A DNA stretch of 64,000 nucleotides from an uncultured Muribaculaceae bacterium (lineage in GTDB: Bacteria > Bacteroidota > Bacteroidia > Bacteroidales > Muribaculaceae), in contig CAJUJB010000003.1 in assembly GCA_910586595.1 (NCBI GenBank), forward strand, positions 35,205-99,204. The letters run 5' to 3'. A program made the position numbers and the translations under genes. The notes beneath the pieces are model-generated. The model had not been told where the DNA came from, made no database searches, and saw only the letters and a list, made by a program, of their open reading frames with translations. Each line of letters begins with the position of its first letter. The first letter of the stretch is position 1. This document shows, in pieces, positions 23,719 to 32,251 of this stretch.

Positions 23719-25164
23719 TTATTGTCGGGCTTCTTCTGCGGCCAACGGGTCGTAGACGGGCTGTAGGCCGCGCTCAGCTCCGAGTTTGAGCAGATATGCG
23801 AAGGCAGCTTCGCGGGTATCCTCTATCTCGCAGTCCTTGATGGCTTGTTTGAGATTTTTGGCGAAATATCCCACTTCGGGGCTCTGGGGCAGACCGAAGA
23901 GGGCCATTATCTCGGTGCCGTCGACGGGGTTCTTGCGGTTGCGCTCCACGTCTTTTTCGTGAGTGGCGCGGAATTTTTCCTCAACCAGGTCGAAATTAGC
24001 CAGATAACGTGCCTTGCGGGCCTCGTCTCGGCTGGTGATGTCGGCGCGGGCCAGAATCATCAGGTCATCGAGGTCTTCTTCGGCGTAATTGGCCAGACGG
24101 CGCACGGCGCTGTCGGTCACCTCGTCTTCCACCAGGGCTATGGGGCGCATGTGCAGCTCCACGAGCTTGGCCACGTAGGCGAGGTCGGCGCCGAGAGGGA
24201 ATTTCATGCGGCGGAAGATGCTCTTCACCATTTTGGCCCCGATGAAGTTGTGGTTGTGGAATGTCCAGCCGCGCGCGGGGTCGAAGTGCTTGGTAACGGG
24301 TTTGCCTATGTCGTGGAAGAGGGCGGCCCAGCGCAGCATGATCTTGTCGGAGGCGGCGGCAACCCCGTCGAGCACCGCCATCGTGTGGTAGAAATTATCT
24401 TTATGGGCACGGCCCTGCACCACGTCGATGCCCTTCATGCGAGCCAGCTCGGGCAGGATGATGGCAAGCAGACCGCTGTCGAGCAGGAGTTTCCAGCCAA
24501 TTGATGGCTTGGGCGAGCCCATGATCTTGAAAAGCTCGTCTTTGATACGCTCTGCCGTGATAATTTCTATGCGTGAGGCGTTGCGGCGGATGGCTTCGAA
24601 GGTCTCCGGGCAGATTGAGAATTGCAGTTGTGTGGCGAAGCGTATGGCACGCATCATGCGCAGAGGGTCGTCGCTGAAGGTGATGTCAGGATCGAGCGGT
24701 GTGCGTATTGTGCGCCGCTCGATGTCGCCCAGGCCATCGTAATTGTCGACCACCTCGCCGAAGCCTTCGGCATTGACGCGAATGGCCATGGCGTTGATGG
24801 TGAAGTCGCGCCGGGCCAGGTCGTCGTCGAGTGTGCCGTCTTCCACGATAGGGTTGCGGGAATCCCGGCGGTATGATTCGCGACGGGCCCCTACGAATTC
24901 AAGTTCGGTCTCGCCACGCTTGAGCTGGGCGGTGCCATAGTTGCGGTATACGGCCAGATGTGTGCCGCGGCCCATCTTTTTCGCCACGGCTTCGGCCAGT
25001 TCTATGCCGGAGCCTACGGTGACGAAGTCGATGTCCTTCGACGGGCGTCCGACTATGAGGTCGCGCACATATCCACCTACCACATAGGCCTCGCGGCCGA
25101 GCGAGTCGGCCACTTTGCCTACGGTGTGGAATATCCTGGAGTCGATTTTATCTTTGAGGTTCAT
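23719..25164 (-). CDS. CCA tRNA nucleotidyltransferase with HD domain
   Basis: The 481-residue enzyme adds or repairs the 3' CCA of tRNAs. This fits the tRNA-Leu at 288, which lacks an encoded CCA. The head domain reads YVVGGYVRDLIVGRPSKDID, with the DxD metal motif, and RRDFTINAMA follows. A C-terminal HD phosphohydrolase has FHDIGKPVTKH. An in-frame extension up to 25266 contains a low-complexity Pro-rich stretch; ATG 25164 is preferred because the family starts there. It lies 46 bases after the peptidase stop. Confidence 0.93.
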   Translation of the reverse strand: MNLKDKIDSRIFHTVGKVADSLGREAYVVGGYVRDLIVGRPSKDIDFVTVGSGIELAEAVAKKMGRGTHLAVYRNYGTAQLKRGETELEFVGARRESYRRDSRNPIVEDGTLDDDLARRDFTINAMAIRVNAEGFGEVVDNYDGLGDIERRTIRTPLDPDITFSDDPLRMMRAIRFATQLQFSICPETFEAIRRNASRIEIITAERIKDELFKIMGSPKPSIGWKLLLDSGLLAIILPELARMKGIDVVQGRAHKDNFYHTMAVLDGVAAASDKIMLRWAALFHDIGKPVTKHFDPARGWTFHNHNFIGAKMVKSIFRRMKFPLGADLAYVAKLVELHMRPIALVEDEVTDSAVRRLANYAEEDLDDLMILARADITSRDEARKARYLANFDLVEEKFRATHEKDVERNRKNPVDGTEIMALFGLPQSPEVGYFAKNLKQAIKDCEIEDTREAAFAYLLKLGAERGLQPVYDPLAAEEARQ

Positions 25165-25210
25165 AGCAGGTGATTGGTTTTTGAGAGAGGAGAGGAGGTG
25201 AGAGCCGCGA

Positions 25211-26422
25211 TCAGTCGAGACGGGTGATGGTCTCGGGTGCCTTTGTGGCGGCTTCGGCTCCGGCATGGTCGTGCACGATGTAGGTGTTCTCGATGCCTAC
25301 GGCTCCAACGCCGGGAATTACAAATTTTGGCTCTACGGCAATCACATTTCCGGCCTGGAGCACATCGCGCGAGCGCGGTGCCAGCACAGGCGACTCGTTG
25401 ATCTCGATGCCGACGCCATGGCCTACGAAGCCTGCGTGACTTCGGTGGCCCATGAAATACTCGGCCATGCCGGCTTCTGTGGCCATTGCCAGAGCTTTGT
25501 TGTAGAGGTCGGCGGCTTTTACTCCGGGCGCCATCATTGCAGCTAAGGCTGCGCAGATGTCGGCCGACAGACGGTTGGCTTTATCGGCGGCCTCTGTCGG
25601 AGTGCCGGAAACATACATGCGGGTCATATCGGTCATGTAGCCGTTGAAATTGCCGTTCATGTCGACCATGACGGGCTTATCGGGTCGGATGACCGTTCCG
25701 TTGGCGCCTACGGGCAGCGACGGATCCTGACCTTCTCCGCCCATGGCGAAGTCGTAGGGCGAGGGGGTGTCGCCGTTCTCGCCGGTGAGTATATTGCCCA
25801 TGAAGATTTCCATATCCGATCCACCGACGCGGAATTGGCCCAGGCAGCCTTCAAGGCGTAGGGCTCGCTCGATTTCGATCTGAAATTCGAGGTCGGTCAT
25901 GCCTTCGCGGAAAAGATGTGGAATGCGCTCGTAGACAAGTGTCTGCTTGATGCCGGATTCGCGCACCATCTGGAGCTCGCGCTCGGTTTTTACTGCGCGC
26001 GACTGGCGGAGAGCCCCCGAGAGGTTCTGCTCAGGAGTCTGGCCGAAGGCTGCCGCCAGACGGCAGGCCTCTGCGTAGTTTACGGCGTCAAGCTCGAGTG
26101 CGATGGGTGCCGACGTATCGATGCCGCCCTGAGCAAGCAAACCGGGAATTTCTTCGGGCTTGCGGATGCGGTGGAGCAGCGAATGGTCAGGCGATATGAG
26201 GTGGTTGGGTTGGCGGACAAAATATCTCGGGCTGTCGAGCTCGGTGTTTACGTATACGTATCCGCGGAACACACGCCCCGTGAGGTAATAGATGTTGGCG
26301 TTGTTGCGCACGAGGCCCTGGCGGATGCCTGCCTGGCGCATGAGTTCCTTGAGTCGGGTGAGGCGGAGCGCCTGCTCTGCATCGCCGAGGAGATTGATGT
26401 GGTATTTGTCTGCCGGTTCCAT
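25211..26422 (-). CDS. M24-family metallopeptidase (Xaa-Pro aminopeptidase-like)
   Basis: The 403-residue protein has an N-terminal creatinase-like domain and a C-terminal pita-bread peptidase domain. Probable metal ligands are the Asp residues in MVDMNGNFNGYMTDMTR, His in FVGHGVGIEINESP, Glu in VIAVEPKF and Glu in VGIENTYIV. There is no signal peptide, so it is cytoplasmic. It likely removes residues before proline or trims small peptides. The stop is 46 bases before the CCA transferase start; a HAD phosphatase lies 8 bases upstream. Confidence 0.9.
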   Translation of the reverse strand: MEPADKYHINLLGDAEQALRLTRLKELMRQAGIRQGLVRNNANIYYLTGRVFRGYVYVNTELDSPRYFVRQPNHLISPDHSLLHRIRKPEEIPGLLAQGGIDTSAPIALELDAVNYAEACRLAAAFGQTPEQNLSGALRQSRAVKTERELQMVRESGIKQTLVYERIPHLFREGMTDLEFQIEIERALRLEGCLGQFRVGGSDMEIFMGNILTGENGDTPSPYDFAMGGEGQDPSLPVGANGTVIRPDKPVMVDMNGNFNGYMTDMTRMYVSGTPTEAADKANRLSADICAALAAMMAPGVKAADLYNKALAMATEAGMAEYFMGHRSHAGFVGHGVGIEINESPVLAPRSRDVLQAGNVIAVEPKFVIPGVGAVGIENTYIVHDHAGAEAATKAPETITRLD

Positions 26423-26430
26423 AGTATATG

Positions 26431-27072
26431 TCAGCTTATGGCTATTAAATCTTTAATCGAGTTGAGGGTGTAATCCTGCTCTTCGACACCGCGGCCGAAT
26501 CCGTAAGTTGCCCATGCGAAGGGTACGCCCGCGCGGTGCGACGAGCGGCAGTCGCCTTCTGTATCGCCGATGTAGAGGGGGCGTTCAAGGCCGTATTTCT
26601 CCACCAGCATGGCTATGTTGACGTCTTTTTCGTGACCGGTCTCTCCGTAGGATACCGCGTCGGTAAAATATGGTTTGAGACCCGTGAAGGTCAGGAAGTT
26701 GGGCAATCCGTCGGGCGTGCAGTTGCTCACCATGAAGAGGCGGTGTGTGCGGCTCAGCTCAGCGATGGTCTCGGTCACGCCGGGATATAGCGCGCCTCCG
26801 AGCTTCGGCATCAGCTCTTCTTCGTTGGCTGTGAGCACGCTCATGAACTTATCCATGTCGCAGCGGTCGCCGACCAGGTGCGTGTAGATGTCGGTCAGTG
26901 GCTTGCCCATCATTGTGGCAAGCACGCTGTAGGTGACGTGCGGAACGTCGGGGCAGAGTATGTCTATCGTGGCGTTCCATACGGCGCAATAGCTGTCGAC
27001 GGCATCCCACAGGGTGCCGTCCATGTCGAAGAGGAGACTGTCGAAATGGTATGCGGGTTGATCGGTTGTCAT
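26431..27072 (-). CDS. HAD-superfamily phosphatase
   Basis: The 213-residue hydrolase has motif I FDSLLFDMDGTLWDAV (DxDGT), motif II in FMVSNCTPDGLPNF, motif III Lys around ETGHEKDVNIAMLVEKY and motif IV YIGDTEGDCRSS. The cap insertion points to the phosphoglycolate phosphatase/beta-phosphoglucomutase subgroup. The substrate is unassigned. It lies between gldH and the M24 peptidase on the same strand with short gaps (11 and 8 bases), in a long cotranscribed series. Confidence 0.9.
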   Translation of the reverse strand: MTTDQPAYHFDSLLFDMDGTLWDAVDSYCAVWNATIDILCPDVPHVTYSVLATMMGKPLTDIYTHLVGDRCDMDKFMSVLTANEEELMPKLGGALYPGVTETIAELSRTHRLFMVSNCTPDGLPNFLTFTGLKPYFTDAVSYGETGHEKDVNIAMLVEKYGLERPLYIGDTEGDCRSSHRAGVPFAWATYGFGRGVEEQDYTLNSIKDLIAIS

Positions 27073-27083
27073 GTAGAGTGTCG

Positions 27084-27578
27084 TTACGGTAGATAAACAA
27101 GCCCGACTTGCTCGATGTTCGGCAAGGTGTCGACGCGCATTATATGGCGCAGCGTGAGGGGCATGCCCTTGCTGATGGTGAAATCGCGGGCGATGGTGTC
27201 GGTAATCTGCAGCGATGGGCCGGTGCCGTGTCCGCGCCAGTGGCCGAAGTCATCGGCCAATATGAGGTTTACGGTGTCGCGGCGCGTAACGCTGTCGTTG
27301 ATCGGATAGCTCAGCTCAAGCCATAGGTTGCTGTATTCGTAACCCGACGTATGGCGTACGGCCAGCAGCAGACTGCCGCCGTGCGACACGCTGTCGCGCA
27401 GGGTATCGACGGTAAATTCCACCGGCCTGGCGTAATCCCATTTCTGCGAGCGGAAGGTGTGGAATGCGCTGAAATAATTGTCGTCACCGTTACCTCGAGA
27501 GCCGGTGATGCCGCAGGAAGCCATCATTATGGCCACTGCGGCAAGCGCTGAAAGTCGGTTGAATACAGATCTATTCAT
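27084..27578 (-). CDS. gldH: Gliding-motility-type lipoprotein GldH
   Basis: The 164-residue lipoprotein has the lipobox MASC in AAVAIMMASCGITGSRG. The beta-rich GldH domain contains YNLWLELSYPINDS-like segments (SNLWLELSYPINDSVTRRD) and GLVYLP at the C-terminus. GldH is widespread in Bacteroidetes, also in non-gliding species, and belongs to the gliding/type IX secretion set. An in-frame extension to 27737 would overlap the whole end of ricT and is Pro-rich, so 27578 is preferred. It overlaps the ricT stop by 8 bases. Confidence 0.85.
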   Translation of the reverse strand: MNRSVFNRLSALAAVAIMMASCGITGSRGNGDDNYFSAFHTFRSQKWDYARPVEFTVDTLRDSVSHGGSLLLAVRHTSGYEYSNLWLELSYPINDSVTRRDTVNLILADDFGHWRGHGTGPSLQITDTIARDFTISKGMPLTLRHIMRVDTLPNIEQVGLVYLP

Positions 27579-29001
27579 TTGGTGTCGGTGCCGGACCCTT
27601 GTCGGCTGGTTTATCGGGGCCTTTGTCGCCTCCGGGGCGGCGCCGGCGCCGGTTTTTCGGTGCGCCGTCGGCCTGCTGGTTGGGGGCGGGGCGCTGTTCC
27701 TGCTGGGGTTTTGGCTGTTTTGGCTTAGGCTGGGCATTTTTTTCAGCCGGACGGTCGGTTTTCTCTCCCTGCGGCTTCTGGCCCTTGGCCTGCGGCTTTT
27801 TCTTTTTCTTCTTTTTCTTGTCGAAGCGTGTCAGATCGTCGTCTTCGCCGAGTATGTCGCCAAATTCGGAGCGTGGCTTGGGTTTCTGCTCGCCGTCGGG
27901 AATGAGCGCGAGGGGCTTCTCTCCGGCTTTGTTCATATTGATCACTTCAAAAACGCGGTCGGCCGGGATGGTGACAAGATTGACAGGCATCGACTTGTCG
28001 GTGGAGTAGGTCACCATGCGGTTGAATATGTCGCTCTTGAAGTGGAAATATGTGGCGTCGGCTGTCTCGAGGCGCACTTCACGCGGAGGCATCTTGCGGG
28101 AAGCCTCCACATAGGCGTCGACCTCGAAGTTGAGGCAGCACTTGAGCTTGGCGCATTGGCCGGCGAGTTTCTGCGGGTTGAGCGAGATGTCCTGATACCG
28201 GGCTGCGCTGGTGGCCACCGACACGAAGTTGGTCATCCACGTGGAGCAGCACAGAGGGCGTCCGCACGGCCCGATGCCGCCTATGCGGCCGGCTTCCTGG
28301 CGTGCGCCTATCTGCTTCATCTCGATGCGTACCTTGAAGGTCTCGGCGAGCACCTTGATGAGCTGGCGGAAGTCGACACGTTCGTCGGCTATGTAGTAGA
28401 AGATGGCCTTGTTGCCGTCGCCCTGATACTCCACATCGCCTATTTTCATGTTGAGTTTCAGCTCTTCGGCGATGCGGCGGGCGCGGATCATGGTGTCGTC
28501 TTCGCGGGCCTTGGCCTCCTCGAATTTCTCGAGGTCGGCAGGCTTTGCCTTGCGGAACACACGGCGCACGTCGGCTATATTGCCGTTGCGGCCCAGTGAG
28601 CGGCGCATGCGCAGCTCGGCCAAGGCTCCGGTGAGGGTGATGGAGCCTATGTCGTGGCCGGGCACAGCCTCGACGGCCACCACGTCGCCGATTTCGAGCG
28701 GCAGGTTGGTGGTGTTGCGGTAGTAGCCTTTGCGGGTGTTCTTGAACTGAACCTCGACATACTCGCTGGCAGCATATCCGCCGGGAATATCGTCGAGCCA
28801 GTTGAAGCTGTGGAGCTTGCCACGACGGCAGTCGCCGCAATGCGACTTGCATCCGCCGCAGTGCGCGGGCTGCTGAGGCTGCTCGGCCTTATCGGAGGCT
28901 TCAGCCTCGGGCCGGGCTGTCTCTTCCGGTGTGCTGGCGTTGGGTACGTCGACTTCTTCCTCGCCTTCGGGGCGGGGTTTATGCTTGTTCTTGCGTGCCA
29001 T
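27571..29001 (-). CDS. ricT: PSP1-domain protein (RicT/YaaT-like)
   Basis: The 476-residue protein has an acidic N-terminus with a Cys-rich CGGCKSHCGDC segment. The PSP1 domain follows, with YVEVQFKNTRKGYYRN, RVFRKAKPADLEKFEEAKAR, and conserved CGRPLCCS and KLKCCLNFE. The C-terminal 100 residues are low-complexity, Lys/Pro/Gln-rich, with an eight-lysine run. RicT-type proteins act with RicA/RicF in RNase Y-dependent RNA maturation. That fits here, because the gene lies 3 bases after rny. Confidence 0.9.
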   Translation of the reverse strand: MARKNKHKPRPEGEEEVDVPNASTPEETARPEAEASDKAEQPQQPAHCGGCKSHCGDCRRGKLHSFNWLDDIPGGYAASEYVEVQFKNTRKGYYRNTTNLPLEIGDVVAVEAVPGHDIGSITLTGALAELRMRRSLGRNGNIADVRRVFRKAKPADLEKFEEAKAREDDTMIRARRIAEELKLNMKIGDVEYQGDGNKAIFYYIADERVDFRQLIKVLAETFKVRIEMKQIGARQEAGRIGGIGPCGRPLCCSTWMTNFVSVATSAARYQDISLNPQKLAGQCAKLKCCLNFEVDAYVEASRKMPPREVRLETADATYFHFKSDIFNRMVTYSTDKSMPVNLVTIPADRVFEVINMNKAGEKPLALIPDGEQKPKPRSEFGDILGEDDDLTRFDKKKKKKKKPQAKGQKPQGEKTDRPAEKNAQPKPKQPKPQQEQRPAPNQQADGAPKNRRRRRPGGDKGPDKPADKGPAPTPNE

Positions 29002-29004
29002 AGC

Positions 29005-30549
29005 TTATTTGGCGAAGCTTACAGAACGGGTCTCGCGGATTACGGTGATCTTTACCTGGCCGGGATAGGTCATCTCATCCTGGATGCGGCGTGCGATTTC
29101 CGACGAGAGTTTTTCGGTCTCGGCGTCGTCGATCTTGTCGGCGCCTACGATGACGCGCAGCTCGCGGCCTGCCTGGATTGCATAGGTCTTGATCACGCCG
29201 GGATAGCTGAGGGCCAGTTGCTCGAGGTCGTTGAGACGCTTGATATAGGCTTCCACAATCTCGCGGCGTGCGCCGGGGCGTGCGCCTGAGATGGCGTCGC
29301 ACACCTGCACGATGGGAGCCAGGAGGGATGTCTGCTCCACTTCGTCGTGGTGGGCGCCGATGGCGTTGCAGATTTCGGGTTTCTCCTTGTATTTCTCGGC
29401 GAGTTTCATGCCTAACAGTGCGTGCGGCAGTTCGGGCTCCTCGTCGGGTACTTTGCCAATGTCGTGGAGCAGACCTGCGCGACGGGCCTTCTTGGGGTTG
29501 AGGCCGAGCTCGGAAGCCATCACGGCGCAGAGGTTGGCTGTCTCGCGTGAGTGCTGGAGCAGGTTCTGGCCGTAGCTGGAGCGGTATTTCATCTTGCCTA
29601 CCAGGCGGATAAGCTCGGGGTGGAGACCATGGATGCCGAGGTCGATGGCGGTGCGCTGGCCAGTCTCGATGATTTCCTGCTCGAGCTGCTTGCGTACTTT
29701 AGCCACCACTTCCTCGATGCGGGCAGGGTGAATACGTCCATCGGCCACAAGCTGGTGGAGTGCCAGACGGGCAATCTCGCGGCGCACGGGGTCGAAGCCT
29801 GAGAGGACGATGGCCTCAGGGGTGTCGTCGACGATAATCTCGATGCCGGTGGCGGCTTCGAGGGCGCGGATGTTGCGGCCCTCACGGCCGATGATGCGGC
29901 CTTTGATTTCGTCGGAGTCGATATGGAATACCGTCACGGAGTTCTCTATGGCGGTCTCGGTGGCTACACGCTGGATCGACTGTACTACAATGCGGCGGGC
30001 TTCCTTGTTGGCTGTGAGCTTGGCATCGTCCATTATATCGTTTATATACGATGCTGCGGCGGTTTTTGCCTCGTCTTTGAGGCTCTCGATGAGTTTTTCC
30101 TTGGCTTCGGCTGAGGAGAGGCCTGAGATGTGCTCGAGCAGATCCTGAGCCTGGCGCTGCATCTCATCGAGTTGGGCTTGGCGCTGGTTGATTACATTCT
30201 GCTGGGCGTCAAGGTTCTGACGGGTGTTGTCGAGTTCGTTGCGCGTGCGCTGATTCTCGCTCTGCTGCTGGTTGAGCTGTAGCTCGCGCTGCTTCATCTT
30301 GGCTTCCTGCGACTGGAGCTTCGACATCTTCTGGGCAGCCTGTTTCTCGGCTTCGGTTGTGATTTTCAGAGCTTCTTCGCGGCCTTCGAGCACCTTGTCG
30401 CGCTTAAGGTCTTCGGCCTCGCGCTCGGCGTCGGCCACGATGGTCTTGGCTTGCGAAGTGGCCATCGAGCGCTGTACGAGCATGGTGATGCTCACGGCTA
30501 TGGCCGCGGCAACGACAGCGATGGCGATGTAAATTATGATACTGATCAT
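29005..30549 (-). CDS. rny: Ribonuclease Y
   Basis: The 514-residue endoribonuclease has an N-terminal membrane helix (IIIYIAIAVVAAAIAVSITML). A long coiled coil (about 40-200) is followed by the KH domain GRIIGREGRNIRALEAATGI and the HD domain RAGLLHDIGKVPDEEPEL. It starts mRNA decay at the membrane. ricT follows after 3 bases. Upstream on the same strand come the 6S RNA candidate and zapA. Confidence 0.95.
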   Translation of the reverse strand: MISIIIYIAIAVVAAAIAVSITMLVQRSMATSQAKTIVADAEREAEDLKRDKVLEGREEALKITTEAEKQAAQKMSKLQSQEAKMKQRELQLNQQQSENQRTRNELDNTRQNLDAQQNVINQRQAQLDEMQRQAQDLLEHISGLSSAEAKEKLIESLKDEAKTAAASYINDIMDDAKLTANKEARRIVVQSIQRVATETAIENSVTVFHIDSDEIKGRIIGREGRNIRALEAATGIEIIVDDTPEAIVLSGFDPVRREIARLALHQLVADGRIHPARIEEVVAKVRKQLEQEIIETGQRTAIDLGIHGLHPELIRLVGKMKYRSSYGQNLLQHSRETANLCAVMASELGLNPKKARRAGLLHDIGKVPDEEPELPHALLGMKLAEKYKEKPEICNAIGAHHDEVEQTSLLAPIVQVCDAISGARPGARREIVEAYIKRLNDLEQLALSYPGVIKTYAIQAGRELRVIVGADKIDDAETEKLSSEIARRIQDEMTYPGQVKITVIRETRSVSFAK

Positions 30550-30567
30550 ATATCGGTTAGATGATAT

Positions 30568-30689
30568 AAAAAAATAGGCACCTTCACAGCCCTTAGAGGC
30601 GCACCCGTCGGATGTCGGGGGTGCACGGGGTTGGAAAAGTGCGGTTTACAACTCTCGGCGCGCGGAGTGATGCAGCGCTGTGAGGGGGC
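30568..30689 (-). ncRNA. ssrS: 6S RNA candidate (6S-Flavo-like)
   Basis: Between zapA and rny, transcribed on the minus strand. A -7 element TACTTTTG (30701-30694) precedes the predicted 5' end. The 5' end (CCTCACAGC) pairs with the 3' end (GCTGTGAAGG) in a closing stem with small mismatches, and a 7-T run ends the unit at 30574-30568. Inside are a G/C-rich hairpin (GCACCC/GGGTGC) and a loose central bubble. Length, closing stem and position next to zapA fit the Bacteroidetes 6S RNA group, which binds and inhibits RNA polymerase. Confidence 0.65.
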
Positions 30690-30735
30690 TTGACAAAAGT
30701 ATTCCCTGATATTTTCTGCGGTGGCCGCTGTGGTG

Positions 30736-31035
30736 TCAGTCGGAGCCTTCGAGCAATTTGTCGATGCGTTCTTCGAATGACTGTAGCATCTCGGCCTGAT
30801 TGTTAATCAAATTTGTCTGGCGGTAGAGCATGGTGGCGTAGTAGAGGGTCACCTTTGCCAGCGCTACCGAGGGCGTGTCGGCGTTGGCACCGAAACGGAA
30901 TCGGTTGACGTTGGAGTTTATCTGCTCGATTACATGGCGGTAGAACGACTCTTCGTCCTCCCTGACGGGAAGCTTGAAGGCGTCCGCGTCGGCTATTTTG
31001 ATTGTTATCCTATGTTCTTTCTGCTGGTTCATCAT
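30736..31035 (-). CDS. zapA: Cell-division protein ZapA
   Basis: The 99-residue protein matches ZapA: N-terminal strands HRITIKIADADAFKLPV, then the helical region with FYRHVIEQINSNVNRF, and a coiled-coil C-terminus. ZapA bundles FtsZ protofilaments at the division ring. It follows the ZapB-like coiled-coil gene by 14 bases, and the 6S RNA candidate lies directly downstream. A second in-frame Met lies immediately after the first. Confidence 0.9.
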   Translation of the reverse strand: MMNQQKEHRITIKIADADAFKLPVREDEESFYRHVIEQINSNVNRFRFGANADTPSVALAKVTLYYATMLYRQTNLINNQAEMLQSFEERIDKLLEGSD

Positions 31036-31049
31036 GCAGGGAGCGGGTG

Positions 31050-31349
31050 CTAAATGTCTTTCATCAAGTCGGCGACACAGGCGTCGATTTCCCGCACTAA
31101 TTCGATAAGAGTGGCTCGGGCCTCACGTGCGGTGGCCGTGTCGGGTGCGAGTGCCGAAGATATGCGCAGATGCTCAAGCTCGAGATTCTGTTTTTCTATC
31201 ACGGCGTCGCGGGCACGGAGAGCGGCCTGCAGCTCCACCAACTGTTTGCGCAGCTGTGTGTTATGCTCTTTGAGCGTGGAGTAGCGGGTAACCAGCAACT
31301 CGGCTTTGTGGCCGATGCGGCTCAGTTGCTCGGCGAAATCCTTTGCCAT
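31050..31349 (-). CDS. Coiled-coil protein, ZapB-like
   Basis: The 99-residue protein is almost entirely helical and charged, with heptad patterns (TLKEHNTQLRKQLVELQAAL and KQNLELEHLRI). It has no signal peptide or other domain. It is the first gene of the unit that includes zapA, with its own promoter at 31368-31398. By position and shape it is a candidate ZapB-like division factor. Homology to known ZapB cannot be judged here. Confidence 0.7.
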   Translation of the reverse strand: MAKDFAEQLSRIGHKAELLVTRYSTLKEHNTQLRKQLVELQAALRARDAVIEKQNLELEHLRISSALAPDTATAREARATLIELVREIDACVADLMKDI

Positions 31350-31367
31350 TTCTGTACCAAATTTTCA

Positions 31368-31398
31368 CAAAAGTAGAAAATATATTTGAGATGTCAAA
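31368..31398 (-). promoter_or_regulatory. Promoter of zapB-like/zapA
   Basis: On the minus strand TTTG (31398-31395), a 19-bp spacer, TACTTTTG (31375-31368). The start codon is 19 bases further on. Confidence 0.7.
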
Positions 31399-31478
31399 AT
31401 TTTTTTACAAAGCGTGCGCCTGGCATGCTCAGTGGCCTGTAAGTCGGCCACTGGCCCTTCATAAGTCAATAGAGATGT

Positions 31479-31823
31479 TTATAGCACGGCGGCGGCTCGC
31501 CGTATGTTTGCCAGTCGGGCCATAAAAGATGAGTCTTGTTTCGCCTTGGTCTTACTGTAGTCTGTCTGAAGGTTAATCCAGAAATCTGAGTCTATGCCTA
31601 AGGCAGCTTCAAGCATCAGCGCATATTCAATGGTAAAATCTCTTTTGCCATTTATTAGCTCATTGAGAAGCGAAACTTTCACGCCAAGTTCTTTTGCGAG
31701 CTTGGTCTGGGTTATTCCTCTGCATTCGATTTCCTCCCTGAGAATCTCTCCGGGATGGGTCGGCTCAAACGGTGTGAGGTTATTTGCGATCATATTAGGC
31801 TCGACGCCCGCTAATGTTACCAT
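31479..31823 (-). CDS. higA: HigA-family antitoxin (XRE helix-turn-helix)
   Basis: The 114-residue protein has the HigA opening FEPTHPGEILREEIECRGIT, then helix-turn-helix TKLAKELGVKVSLLNELING and GIDSDFWINLQTDY. It neutralises HigB and represses the operon. The start at 31823 is chosen because it lies one base after the toxin stop; a later Met at 31793 is also possible. It is transcribed with the toxin gene in toxin-first order. Confidence 0.9.
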   Translation of the reverse strand: MVTLAGVEPNMIANNLTPFEPTHPGEILREEIECRGITQTKLAKELGVKVSLLNELINGKRDFTIEYALMLEAALGIDSDFWINLQTDYSKTKAKQDSSFMARLANIRRAAAVL

Positions 31824-31824
31824 A

Positions 31825-32142
31825 TTAATCGTAATGATTAGAAAGTTCAACAATATTGCAGATGGTCAGTATCGGATTCTCTAAATCGTAGCTCAATGTA
31901 AATTCTATTCTATACTGATCATTGACCCTAATTGAGAAACGCCCGGCTTTGTCTCCTTTGAGTGTCTCAAAATTCAAGGAATTCAACTGATAGAGTGTTT
32001 CAGGTCTTGGCGCGGCCCGAAGTTGCTCGATACGTCGTCGGTATCTCTTTATAATCTCAGGCTGGTAGCGGTGCTTCTTGTCTGAACATTTGCCATACTC
32101 AAACAACTCACGTAAATAGGTTTCTTCAAACGTAACTACCAT
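31825..32142 (-). CDS. higB: HigB-type toxin (RelE/ParE superfamily)
   Basis: The 105-residue protein has the RelE-like pattern of HigB: VTFEETYLRELFEYGK, RRRIEQLRAAPRPETLYQL, then KGDKAGRFSIRVNDQYRIEF. HigB toxins cleave mRNA on the ribosome. The toxin gene precedes antitoxin by one base, which is normal for HigBA. The promoter overlaps a perfect palindrome at 32186-32205, presumably the antitoxin operator. Confidence 0.9.
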   Translation of the reverse strand: MVVTFEETYLRELFEYGKCSDKKHRYQPEIIKRYRRRIEQLRAAPRPETLYQLNSLNFETLKGDKAGRFSIRVNDQYRIEFTLSYDLENPILTICNIVELSNHYD

Positions 32143-32161
32143 GGATTATATATTACAACGC

Positions 32162-32205
32162 AAAGTTAATAAAAGTTCTTTGCATTTTCACAAATTTGTG
32201 AAAAT
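32162..32205 (-). promoter_or_regulatory. higBA promoter and palindromic operator
   Basis: Minus-strand TAACTTTG at 32169-32162 is the -7 element. A perfect 20-bp palindrome (TTTTCACAAA/TTTGTGAAAA, 32186-32205) covers the -33 region, so HigA binding there would block RNA polymerase. Confidence 0.72.
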
Positions 32206-32251
32206 TTTTATGTATGCAAGCCTCAGCCGAAGTATCTCAACGTTGAGAACC

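Noticed and set aside
27478..28599. 373-codon open frame on the plus strand
   Set aside because: It is antisense to ricT and reflects the composition of that gene; no protein family is visible.
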